A stretch of DNA of 30,161 bases from the NCBI GenBank assembly GCA_964538565.1, contig CAZIGW010000270.1, forward strand, positions 1 through 30,161, read 5' to 3'. Below the pieces are notes generated by a model. The model ran no database searches. It worked only from the letters and a program-made list of their open reading frames with translations, and had not been told where the DNA came from. Of the stretch, positions 19,492 through 25,989 are shown piece after piece. Origin of the DNA: CAYVBN01 sp964538565. GTDB lineage: Bacteria > Pseudomonadota > Alphaproteobacteria > Rhizobiales > Xanthobacteraceae. The first letter of the stretch is position 1; every line of letters begins with the position of its first letter. A program made the position numbers and the translations under genes.

Positions 19492-20265
19492 TCAACGGGT
19501 CAGGCCGACGAGGCAGAACATCGCGCCTTGCGGATCGAGGCACTGCAGGATCCAGCTTCCGCCCGGCACCTGCATCGGACCGTTGAGAATCTGGCCGCCG
19601 TTGTCCTTGACGCGCGCCGCAGCGGCGTCGGCCGCCTCGACGTTGAAATAGAACTGCCAGGACGGCGCCGGCATCTGCGGCGGCTTGTTCATCATGCCGC
19701 CGATCGCGGGACCACCGGCCGCGAAGGTCTGATAGGTGCCCATCGGTCCGAGTTCGATGGCATCGGCCTTGGTCCAGCCGAACTGGCCGGAATAGAAGTC
19801 GAAGGCCTTCTTCCAGTCCGCCGCATAGAGCTCGTGCCAGCCGACGTGACCGGGCGTGCCGCCGGGCGCGCGCGAATTGTCGCCCGGCGAGGCCGGCTTG
19901 AAGAGAATGAAGGTGGCGCCCTGCGGGTCGGCCACGACGGAGAAGCGGCCGACCCGCGGAATGTCGGCCGGCGTGCGATGCACCGTTCCGCCCGCCTGCT
20001 TCGCCTTCTCGGTGGCGGCGTCGATGTCTTCGGCCAGGATGTACCCGAGCCACGCCGGCCGGCCGCCGGCCGCCCGGACCTCGGCGGGAATCGGCATCAG
20101 GCCGGCAACCGAGTGCTCGCCGGCGTTCATGATCTTGTATTGCGTTCCAGGTTCGTCCCAATCGCGCGAGGTCCAGCCGATGACGGTACGATAGAACGCG
20201 TCGGCCGCGCTCACGTCGGTCGTCATCAGTTCGTACCAGACAAATGATTTTGGCGCTGCGGACAT
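19492..20265 (-). CDS. Two-domain VOC (glyoxalase/bleomycin-resistance fold) protein
   Basis: A 257-aa protein with two tandem VOC modules. The first opens FVWYELMTTDVSAADAFYRTVIGW, shown here at its conserved start, and the second opens GWHELYAADWKKAFDFYSGQFGW. Each module ends with a PQGA segment (DPQGATFILFKP and DPQGAMFCLVG). VOC proteins are metal-dependent lyases, dioxygenases or binding proteins; this subgroup resembles the CFP30B-type 'hydroxylase' annotation, but no substrate is known. ATG 20265 is set by GGAGG 5 nt upstream. It lies 217 bp downstream of the VOC-DUF1428-VOC operon on the same strand; that gap shows no gene. Confidence 0.9.
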   Translation of the reverse strand: MSAAPKSFVWYELMTTDVSAADAFYRTVIGWTSRDWDEPGTQYKIMNAGEHSVAGLMPIPAEVRAAGGRPAWLGYILAEDIDAATEKAKQAGGTVHRTPADIPRVGRFSVVADPQGATFILFKPASPGDNSRAPGGTPGHVGWHELYAADWKKAFDFYSGQFGWTKADAIELGPMGTYQTFAAGGPAIGGMMNKPPQMPAPSWQFYFNVEAADAAAARVKDNGGQILNGPMQVPGGSWILQCLDPQGAMFCLVGLTR

Positions 20266-20482
20266 TGTGTCCTCCGTTTCGGACTGAGAATTCGCGCTCC
20301 GTGTCAAACAGGAGCCGTCGGTTTCGTCCTTCCAGCGGGCGTACGCCTTCGTTCGCCGAGCGCATCTCTTCCCGCCGGAGAGAGGTTAGACTCCAAGACC
20401 TTGTCAACGTCGAGACACCGCGAAAACGACGACGACGTTGCCGACGAGGCGCACGCCCGCGTGACGCGCACGTGACGGGGCC

Positions 20483-20968
20483 CTACGCCGCCTTCTCGCC
20501 CGCGTAGGCACGGCGAAGGGCGGCGACGTCGATCTTCTTCATCTTCAGCAGCGCTTCCATCACCCGGCGGACCTTTGCCTGATCCTTGTCCTTCATCATG
20601 TCCGGAAGCGTCTTGGGCACGATCTGCCACGACAGCCCGAAGCGGTCCTTCAGCCAGCCGCACTGCTCCGCCGACGTCTCGTGCGACAGCGCGTCCCAGA
20701 GCCGGTCGATTTCCGCCTGGTCTTCGCAGTAGATGATCAGCGAGACCGCCTCGTTGAACCGGAAGGCGGGGCCGCCGTTGAGCGCCAGGTAGCTCTGGCC
20801 GGCGAGCGTGAACTCGACCAGCAGCAGGTCTCCGGGAGAGAAGCCGCCGACCGGCACCGTATAGTGCGCCATGCTGTCGATGTGCGAGTCGGGAAGCAGC
20901 GAGACGTAGAAGCGCGCCGCCTCCTCCGCATTGCGGTCAAACCACAGGCAGGTCGTGATCTTGGACAT
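20483..20968 (-). CDS. VOC family protein, PhnB-like
   Basis: A 161-aa protein of the PhnB/3-demethylubiquinone-methyltransferase-like VOC subgroup. The N-terminal MSKITTCLWFDRNAEEAARF and the segment LALNGGPAFRFNEAVSL are diagnostic, as is ETSAEQCGWLKDRFGLSWQIVP, quoted here over two conserved parts. The C-terminal VRRVMEALLKMKKIDVAALRRAY is also typical. The biochemical function is unassigned; despite the old family name it has no methyltransferase fold. GAGGGTG precedes the ATG. It begins 14 nt after the DUF1428 gene and is the last member of the three-gene operon driven from 21824. Confidence 0.9.
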   Translation of the reverse strand: MSKITTCLWFDRNAEEAARFYVSLLPDSHIDSMAHYTVPVGGFSPGDLLLVEFTLAGQSYLALNGGPAFRFNEAVSLIIYCEDQAEIDRLWDALSHETSAEQCGWLKDRFGLSWQIVPKTLPDMMKDKDQAKVRRVMEALLKMKKIDVAALRRAYAGEKAA

Positions 20969-20982
20969 GCAATCACCCTCGC

Positions 20983-21339
20983 CTATGCGCCGGTGTCGAG
21001 CACGACTTCGAACCCGCCGAAGATCATGCGCTTGCCGTCGAACGGCATGTCGGCCGGGGGCTGCATGCGCGGGTCCTGGGTGATCTTCTTCATCGCATCG
21101 TCGCGCACCGCTTTCGAGGGCCAGAGGATCCAGGAGAATACGATGGTTTCGCCCGCCTGCGCCTTCACGGCGCCCTTGAAATCGGTGACCTTGCCGTCCG
21201 GCACATCGTCGCCCCAGCATTCGACCACGCGGGTCGCCCCGTACTCCTTGAACATCGGCGCGATCTTTGCGGCGGCCTTGACAAAGGCGTCCTTGTTGCC
21301 GGTCGGCACCGGAATGACGAAACCGTCGATGTAGCTCAT
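20983..21339 (-). CDS. DUF1428 family protein (YbaA-like)
   Basis: A 118-aa protein of the DUF1428 family, ferredoxin-like alpha/beta-barrel proteins of unknown function. The N-terminus MSYIDGFVIPVPTGNKDAF and the segments YGATRVVECWGDDVPDGKVT (shown in part) and FSWILWPSKAVRDDAMKK are family hallmarks, as is the ending PFDGKRMIFGGFEVVLD. GGAGG lies 8 nt before ATG 21339. It is the middle gene of a VOC-DUF1428-VOC operon, with gaps of 29 and 14 nt. Co-occurrence with VOC genes suggests a role in handling a reactive small molecule, but this is inference only. Confidence 0.9.
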   Translation of the reverse strand: MSYIDGFVIPVPTGNKDAFVKAAAKIAPMFKEYGATRVVECWGDDVPDGKVTDFKGAVKAQAGETIVFSWILWPSKAVRDDAMKKITQDPRMQPPADMPFDGKRMIFGGFEVVLDTGA

Positions 21340-21368
21340 GATGGGCTCCTCCCTGTATCGTTTCGAGG

Positions 21369-21824
21369 TCAGGCGGTGGCGGCTTCGCCACGCGCCGCCA
21401 TCGCGGCGGCGACGTCCATCCACACCACTTCCCAGATGTGACCGTCCGGATCCTCGAAGCTGCGGCCATACATGAAGCCGTTGTCCTGCTTCGGCGACGG
21501 ATCGGCTCTGCCGCCCGCACGGGCCGCGCTGTCGACCGTGCGGTCGACCGCCTCGCGGTTCTCGGCGGAGACCGCGATCAGCACCTCGCTCGTCTCGCGG
21601 GCGTTCGCGATCTTCTTCGGCGTGAACGCCCGGAACTTGTCGTGGGTGAGCAACATCGCGTGGATCGTCTCGGAGAAGACCATGCAGGACGCGGTGTGGT
21701 CGCAGAACGTCTCGTTCTTCACCGCGCCGACCGCTTCATAGAAGGCGGTGGAACGGGCGAGATCGCTCACCGGCAGGTTCACGAAGATCAGCTTCGAGGC
21801 AGCACGGGTGCCCGTATTCGACAT
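21369..21824 (-). CDS. VOC family protein
   Basis: A 151-aa single-module VOC protein. KLIFVNLPVSDLARSTAFYEAVGA is the family opening (shown at its conserved start), and FEDPDGHIWEVVWMD is the closing strand with the usual Asp-Pro-Asp-Gly-His. The catalytic metal set is only partly recognisable, and no substrate can be named. GGAAGGAG stands just before the ATG. It is the first gene of the - strand operon and diverges from the HxlR-type regulator; its own promoter appears to be interleaved with that of the regulator. Confidence 0.9.
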   Translation of the reverse strand: MSNTGTRAASKLIFVNLPVSDLARSTAFYEAVGAVKNETFCDHTASCMVFSETIHAMLLTHDKFRAFTPKKIANARETSEVLIAVSAENREAVDRTVDSAARAGGRADPSPKQDNGFMYGRSFEDPDGHIWEVVWMDVAAAMAARGEAATA

Positions 21825-21847
21825 CGGTGTCTCCTTCCGAACGCTGT

Positions 21848-21876
21848 TTGACCGCTATAGCCGTTTACGTTATATA
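21848..21876 (+). promoter_or_regulatory. Sigma70-like promoter of the HxlR-type regulator
   Basis: TTGACC (21848-21853), a 17-bp spacer and TATATA (21871-21876). Transcription would start near 21883, leaving a leader of about 23 nt before the ATG at 21906. It overlaps the promoter of the divergent VOC operon. Confidence 0.6.
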
Positions 21877-21882
21877 AAGCAA
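21854..21882 (-). promoter_or_regulatory. Sigma70-like promoter of the VOC-DUF1428-VOC operon
   Basis: On the - strand, TTGCTT (21882-21877), a 17-bp spacer and TATAGC (21859-21854). Its -10 box abuts the -35 of the regulator promoter, and its -35 abuts the regulator's -10. A single protein bound in the spacer would block both. The imperfect dyad GTTATATAAAGCAAC (21869-21883) is a possible operator. Confidence 0.55.
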
Positions 21883-21905
21883 CTATATTGTTTCTTTTTG
21901 TAACT

Positions 21906-22583
21906 ATGAAGCGCAAGAGACCATCACGTCGCACCTACGAGGACGCCTGCGGGGCGGCGCATGCACTCGATCTCGTCGGCGAGCGCTGGGCCCTGCTCGT
22001 GATGCGCGAACTGTTGCTCGGGCCGAAACGCTTCAGCGATTTGCGGGCCGATCTTCCGGGCATCAGCGCCAACATCCTGACGCGGCGTCTCGAAGGACTT
22101 GAGGCAGCCGGCGTGCTGACCCGCCGGAAGCTTCCGCCGCCCGCCTCGGCGCAGGTCTACGAGCTCACTCCCTGGGGTTATGAGAGCGAGCCAATCTTCC
22201 AGACCCTCGGGCGATGGGCGGCGCGTTCGCCGACGCACGACCCGACCCTTCCGCTCAGCGCCGTCTCCCTGCTTCTCTCCTTTCGCACGATGTTCGACCC
22301 CGCGCGCGCCGAAGGCTTGGACGCGCGCATCGGTCTGAGAATTCGTGCCGAGACATTTCTCATCCGTATCGCCAAAGGACGTCTGCAAGCAGGGCGAGCC
22401 GACGTCGATCAAGCGAACGTGATCTTCACCGGGCCGGCGACGGCCATCGCGGCCGCGGTCTACGGCGGAGTGCCCCTCCGTCAACTCACGGAGTCACGAA
22501 CGCTCGCTGTCGAGGGCGACCACGCGCTCGCAGAAAAATTCGTCACCTTGTTCCCGCTGCCGGACAAGGTGGAGGCCAGGTGA
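21906..22583 (+). CDS. HxlR-type winged-helix regulator with an SCP2-like C-terminal domain
   Basis: A 225-aa transcriptional regulator. Residues 12-100 are a HxlR winged helix: DACGAAHALDLVGERWALLVMREL (quoted from its conserved start) with Cys15 at the position of the family's conserved, often redox-active cysteine, then RFSDLRADLPGISANILTRRL. Most HxlR proteins are 100-150 aa; this one has about 100 extra residues (120-220) including FTGPATAIAAAVYGG and LAVEGDHALAEKFVTLFP, resembling an SCP2/sterol-carrier-type ligand domain. It starts at ATG 21906; a TTG at 21888 is less likely. It diverges from the VOC operon and probably controls it and itself, perhaps sensing a hydrophobic ligand or electrophile (inference). 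Confidence 0.88.
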   Translation: MKRKRPSRRTYEDACGAAHALDLVGERWALLVMRELLLGPKRFSDLRADLPGISANILTRRLEGLEAAGVLTRRKLPPPASAQVYELTPWGYESEPIFQTLGRWAARSPTHDPTLPLSAVSLLLSFRTMFDPARAEGLDARIGLRIRAETFLIRIAKGRLQAGRADVDQANVIFTGPATAIAAAVYGGVPLRQLTESRTLAVEGDHALAEKFVTLFPLPDKVEAR

Positions 22584-22681
22584 TGACGGCCGTTGGCCTG
22601 GCAGCGCCGCGCCCTCGCGGCTTGTCGAACCTCCGGTCAACAGCAACGTACGACAGCCACGACGTCCAGGAGACCTGATCC

Positions 22682-23329
22682 ATGTCCCGCCTTCGTATCC
22701 ACGGATTTTCGATTTCGATCGACGGCTACGGCGCGGGCCCCGCGCAGGACCTCGAGAACCCGCTCGGGGTCGGCGGCTCTGCGTTGCACCAATGGGTGTT
22801 TCCGACACGCAGCTTCCAGCAGATGATCGGCAGGGACGGTGGCGCAACCGGCGTCGACGACGACTTCGCGGCGCGCGGTTTCGAAAACATCGGCGCCTGG
22901 ATTCTCGGCCGCAACATGTTCGGCCCGATCCGCGGCGAGTGGCCGGACGAGACGTGGAAGGGCTGGTGGGGCGACACACCGCCCTACCACTGCGACGTGT
23001 TCGTGCTCACGCACTATCCGCGCAAGCCGATCGAAATGGCTGGCGGCACCACGTTTCATTTCGTCACTGGCGGCATTGACGACGCGCTCGCGCGGGCGCG
23101 GGCCTCCGCCGGGGAGAAAGACATCCGCATCGGCGGTGGCGTCGCGACGATCCGCCAGTTTCTTCAGGCGGGGCTCGTCGACGAGATGCACCTCGCCGTC
23201 AGCCCCGTGGTCCTCGGCGCGGGCGAGCACCTGTTCGCCGGCATCGACCTGTCGGCGCTCGGATTTCGGCGCACCCGGTTCGTCACAACCCCGAACGCGC
23301 TGCACGTCGTGCTCGAGAAGAAGAGCTAG
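22682..23329 (+). CDS. Dihydrofolate reductase family (RibD C-terminal-like) protein
   Basis: A 215-aa protein of the RibD C-terminal/DHFR-like reductase family, NADPH-dependent enzymes of which only a few are true folate or riboflavin enzymes. The opening RLRIHGFSISIDGYGAG and the segments AWILGRNMFGP, VFVLTHYPRKP, FVTGGIDDALARA and IRIGGGVATIRQFLQAGLVDE are characteristic. AGGAGA stands about 9 nt before the ATG. It lies 98 bp after the HxlR gene on the same strand, so it may belong to the same regulon. The substrate is unknown, and it is not a substitute for FolA on this evidence. Confidence 0.9.
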   Translation: MSRLRIHGFSISIDGYGAGPAQDLENPLGVGGSALHQWVFPTRSFQQMIGRDGGATGVDDDFAARGFENIGAWILGRNMFGPIRGEWPDETWKGWWGDTPPYHCDVFVLTHYPRKPIEMAGGTTFHFVTGGIDDALARARASAGEKDIRIGGGVATIRQFLQAGLVDEMHLAVSPVVLGAGEHLFAGIDLSALGFRRTRFVTTPNALHVVLEKKS

Positions 23330-23330
23330 G

Positions 23331-23356
23331 GGCGCGCGTCGGGCGCGACGGGCGCC
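23331..23356. terminator. Candidate bidirectional terminator between convergent genes
   Basis: GGCGC (23331-23335) pairs with GCGCC (23352-23356) and CGTC (23337-23340) with GACG (23347-23350), with one G-G mismatch and a 6-nt loop. It begins directly after the DHFR-like stop and lies in the 44-bp gap before the convergent tautomerase-like stop. The architecture mirrors 7935-7958. Confidence 0.45.
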
Positions 23357-23373
23357 GATCTCCCTCGGGACAT

Positions 23374-23799
23374 CTACGCCGCTGCGGGCACTGGCTGCTT
23401 CAGCTTCCCGGCGATGTAGCGCTCGTTCTGTGTCACGCCGCCGTAGCCGTAGGCGTCGCCGCGCACCTCGTTGACATGGACGTAGCTTTCGGGATGCAGC
23501 GGACCGAGCAGATCTTCCATCCGCTCGAACACCGCCGCCACGAAGGCGGCCTTCTCGTCGCGCGTGTTGGTGCCGTCGACGATGCGGATGTCGAGCCAGA
23601 AGCTCGCGAGACCGTGCTCCTTCAGGGATGCGTTGGCGATGAACCAGCGCGTCGGCTCGATCTGCTCGACGACAACGGCCGTCACGCCCGGATCCTTGAA
23701 CAGGTTCTCCGCGGAGAGCCGGTTCGCCGCCTTGGCGAGTTCAGCGGCAAGTCCGGGCCGCGGCTCGAGCGGCGCGTAGCGCAGGGTGATCATCGGCAT
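23374..23799 (-). CDS. Tautomerase-superfamily protein (4-oxalocrotonate tautomerase-like)
   Basis: A 141-aa protein whose mature N-terminus after Met removal would be Pro2 (MPMITLRYAPLEPRPG), the catalytic base of the tautomerase superfamily. Its length equals two fused 4-OT-sized modules, as in the MSAD/cis-CaaD-like branch; ASFWLDIRIVDGTNTRDEKAAF fits the beta-hairpin and helix of the second module (shown in part). The substrate is unknown. AAGGAGG precedes the ATG at about 5 nt. It diverges from the LysR gene across 99 bp, the usual layout for a LysR regulator and its target. Confidence 0.75.
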   Translation of the reverse strand: MPMITLRYAPLEPRPGLAAELAKAANRLSAENLFKDPGVTAVVVEQIEPTRWFIANASLKEHGLASFWLDIRIVDGTNTRDEKAAFVAAVFERMEDLLGPLHPESYVHVNEVRGDAYGYGGVTQNERYIAGKLKQPVPAAA

Positions 23800-23876
23800 G
23801 GGAGCCTCCTTGTCGGCGGGTGGACGTTGACAGGAGAGTAGTGAGAATTAATGATATGAAAATCTGGCACGCCACG

Positions 23877-23900
23877 ATAACAGTGATGAGTTTCCGTTAT
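23877..23900. promoter_or_regulatory. Possible LysR-regulator binding site in the tautomerase/lysR spacer
   Basis: The dyad ATAAC (23877-23881) ... GTTAT (23896-23900) spans the region just before and including the start of the LysR gene. The position fits autorepression. A TTGACA hexamer (23827-23832) in the same 99-bp spacer lacks a clean -10. Short arms make this tentative. Confidence 0.25.
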
Positions 23901-24765
23901 GACTGCCGCCGCCAAGATTCTCGACCTCGACGCCGTGCAGGCCTTCGCGCTCGTGGCCACGCTCGCCAACTTCACGCGCGTCGCCGAGATCACCGGCACG
24001 ACACAATCGGCCGTCAGCCTGAAGCTCAAGCGGCTCGAGGCCTTCCTCGGGCGGCGTCTGGTGGAACGCACGCCGCGCTCGGTCCGGCTCACGGCGGACG
24101 GCGAAGCCTTCCTCGAGCACGCGAAGGCGCTGCTCGCCGCCAACGAGCGCGCGCTCACGCCGGCACCGGGCGACGGGGCCTATCGACTTCGCCTCGGCAT
24201 CAGCGACCATGCGGCCGGCCCCGACTTGCCCACGCTGCTCGCCCGCGTCGCCGAAGCGGATCCCGCTCTCGACCTCGAGGTGAACATCGGCTTCTCGCGC
24301 GACCTGCTCGACGCCTTCGATCAGGGCCGCTTCGACGGCGTCATCGTCCGTCAGGAACGCAGCCACCGCGGCGGCGAAGTCCTGGCCGACGATCAATATG
24401 CCTGGTTCGCCGCGCCGACCTTCGAACCGCACGCGGGCGATCCGCTGCGGATCGCCAACCTGTCGGCGCCCTGCGGGGTGCGCGCACTGGCGATCCGCGC
24501 CCTGGACCAGCACCGCATCCCATGGCGTGAAGCCTTCGTCGGCGGCAGCGTGATGGCGGTCGCGGCGGCGGCGAGTGCAGGCCTTGCGGTTGCCGCCTTT
24601 GCGCGGCGCGTCGCTCCCGCCGGGCTGATCGACGTCGGACGGAAAATGAGGCTTCCGCCGCTGCCGCGCACGAAGGTGATGCTCTATTCCCGGGTCAGCG
24701 ATGCACGCGGCCGGGCCGCGTTTCGCGTGCTCTCGGCCGTTTTCCGCAAGTGCGCGGCGTCGTGA
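23899..24765 (+). CDS. LysR family transcriptional regulator
   Basis: A 288-aa LysR-type regulator. The N-terminal winged helix-turn-helix (about 9-68) shows LDAVQAFALVATLANFTRVAE and the recognition segment TTQSAVSLKLKRLEAFLGRRL, followed by VERTPRSVRLTADGEAFL (each quoted in part). The effector domain follows from about residue 95. It diverges from the tautomerase-like gene, the most likely target. Its 3' end is convergent with the beta-lactamase gene 21 bp away, so it is not in the ampR-ampC arrangement. The ribosome binding site is weak. Confidence 0.92.
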   Translation: MTAAAKILDLDAVQAFALVATLANFTRVAEITGTTQSAVSLKLKRLEAFLGRRLVERTPRSVRLTADGEAFLEHAKALLAANERALTPAPGDGAYRLRLGISDHAAGPDLPTLLARVAEADPALDLEVNIGFSRDLLDAFDQGRFDGVIVRQERSHRGGEVLADDQYAWFAAPTFEPHAGDPLRIANLSAPCGVRALAIRALDQHRIPWREAFVGGSVMAVAAAASAGLAVAAFARRVAPAGLIDVGRKMRLPPLPRTKVMLYSRVSDARGRAAFRVLSAVFRKCAAS

Positions 24766-24786
24766 CGCAGGCGCTCGTCCCTTCGC

Positions 24787-25674
24787 CTAACCGAGAGCCG
24801 AAGCGACCGCGCGGCCCACCGCGGCGATGGTTGCATTGCGCCGGTCTGGCGACACAGAGGCCTGCGTGAGATAGACCGCGACGACGAGCGGTGCGCGGCC
24901 GGGCGGCCAAACGACACCGACGTCGTTCGCCGTCCCTCGCTCGCCGGAGCCGGTCTTGTCGCCCACGCGCCAGTCCTCGGGCAGGCCCGCGCGCAGTCGC
25001 GCGCCTCCGGTCTTGTTGCCGAGCAGCCAGGCGGCGAGCTGTTTGCGCGAACTGCTGGACAGCGTCGATCCGAGCACCAGCGTCTTCAGGTCGCGCGCCA
25101 TCGCGGCCGGTGCGGTCGTGTCGCGGGGATCGCCTAGCAAAGCTTGGTTGAGCGTCGGCTCCGTGCGGTCGAGCCGCGTCACTCCATCGCCGAGCGAGCG
25201 TGCGAAGCGGGTGATCGCCTGCGGACCGCCAAGCCGCGCGAGCAGCAGGTTCGCCGCCGTGTTGTCGCTGTAGGTCATCGCCGCCGCGCAGAGTTCGGCG
25301 AGCGTCATCCCTTCGCCGCCCGTGCGTTCTTTGGTGACCGGGGAGTATTCCAGCAGGTCGCCCGTGCCGAAACGGATACGCCGGTCCAGATCTTCCTTGC
25401 CGGCGTCGACATGCGCCAGGATGGCGCCGCACGCGAGAACCTTGAAGGTGCTGCACATCGGGAAGCGCTCGTTGGCGCGCTGACCGGCGACAGCGCCGGA
25501 CGCGGTGTCGATCGCCGCCACACCCAAGCATCCGCCGCTCTCCCGCTCGAGCCGCGCGAGTTCCGGCACGAGGTTGCCGAACGACGGCGCCGCACAGGCC
25601 ACACCGAGCCGGTTCCCGGCCGCGAGGCCCCAAGCGGACAAACATCCTGCGCCAAACCGCCGTCTGCTGATCAT
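24787..25674 (-). CDS. Class A beta-lactamase with a Tat-type signal peptide
   Basis: A 295-aa serine beta-lactamase that hydrolyses beta-lactams in the periplasm. All class A motifs are present: STFK (S75-K78), SDN (136-138), EPTLN (E172 and N176, the Glu166/Asn170 positions) and KTG (240-242). C74 precedes the nucleophile and Ser follows KTG, as in CTX-M-like enzymes; no cysteine is seen at the position that pairs with it in KPC-type carbapenemases. The N-terminus MISRRRFGAG matches the twin-arginine S-R-R-x-F motif and is followed by a short hydrophobic stretch and ACAAP. The start is ATG 25674; longer frames add unconserved residues. It is probably an intrinsic chromosomal enzyme. Confidence 0.93.
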   Translation of the reverse strand: MISRRRFGAGCLSAWGLAAGNRLGVACAAPSFGNLVPELARLERESGGCLGVAAIDTASGAVAGQRANERFPMCSTFKVLACGAILAHVDAGKEDLDRRIRFGTGDLLEYSPVTKERTGGEGMTLAELCAAAMTYSDNTAANLLLARLGGPQAITRFARSLGDGVTRLDRTEPTLNQALLGDPRDTTAPAAMARDLKTLVLGSTLSSSSRKQLAAWLLGNKTGGARLRAGLPEDWRVGDKTGSGERGTANDVGVVWPPGRAPLVVAVYLTQASVSPDRRNATIAAVGRAVASALG

Positions 25675-25792
25675 GCTGGCCTTCCTGGTTCGCGACGCAT
25701 GGATTTGGCGCACGAAACGGAAGATGGCAACCGGCGACCTGTGAAGGGGTCTCGCAAGGCGGTCCGGACGTCGAAACAGATCCGGCCACAGC

Positions 25793-25962
25793 ATGGCTAT
25801 TGTTTTTGCCTTGAGGCATGCGCAAGGCGCGCCGAGGGTCGCGATCGCCGCCGGGGCCGACAGCCACCGCGCGCGCCGCGCCTACGCATAGGCCGGATTC
25901 GTCGGGACGCTGTGGTCCCCACCGCGGACGGCCCGGCGGAGCTGATGCTGTTCACGGGATGA
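25793..25962 (+). pseudogene. Probable degraded C-terminal fragment of a GNAT acetyltransferase
   Basis: In the 315-bp gap before the beta-lactamase start, one + frame reads PRVAIAAGADSHRARRAY, then a TAG (25889-25891), then AGFVGT. This matches the GNAT acetyl-CoA-site pattern, an Asn/Ser-x-x-Ala-x-x-x-Tyr followed by a GF. A neighbouring frame then reads VVPTADGPAELMLFTG up to a TGA at 25960-25962, a plausible GNAT C-terminus. Together they suggest a remnant with one nonsense codon and one frameshift. No N-terminal half is visible. The assignment rests on a short motif. The rest of the gap shows nothing else. Confidence 0.4.
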
Positions 25963-25989
25963 GCACACGGCGTCGACGCGCCGAAGACT

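Noticed and set aside
23899..25674. LysR and beta-lactamase as an ampR-ampC-type regulated pair
   Set aside because: The genes are convergent, not divergent, and the enzyme is class A; the LysR gene diverges instead from the tautomerase-like gene.
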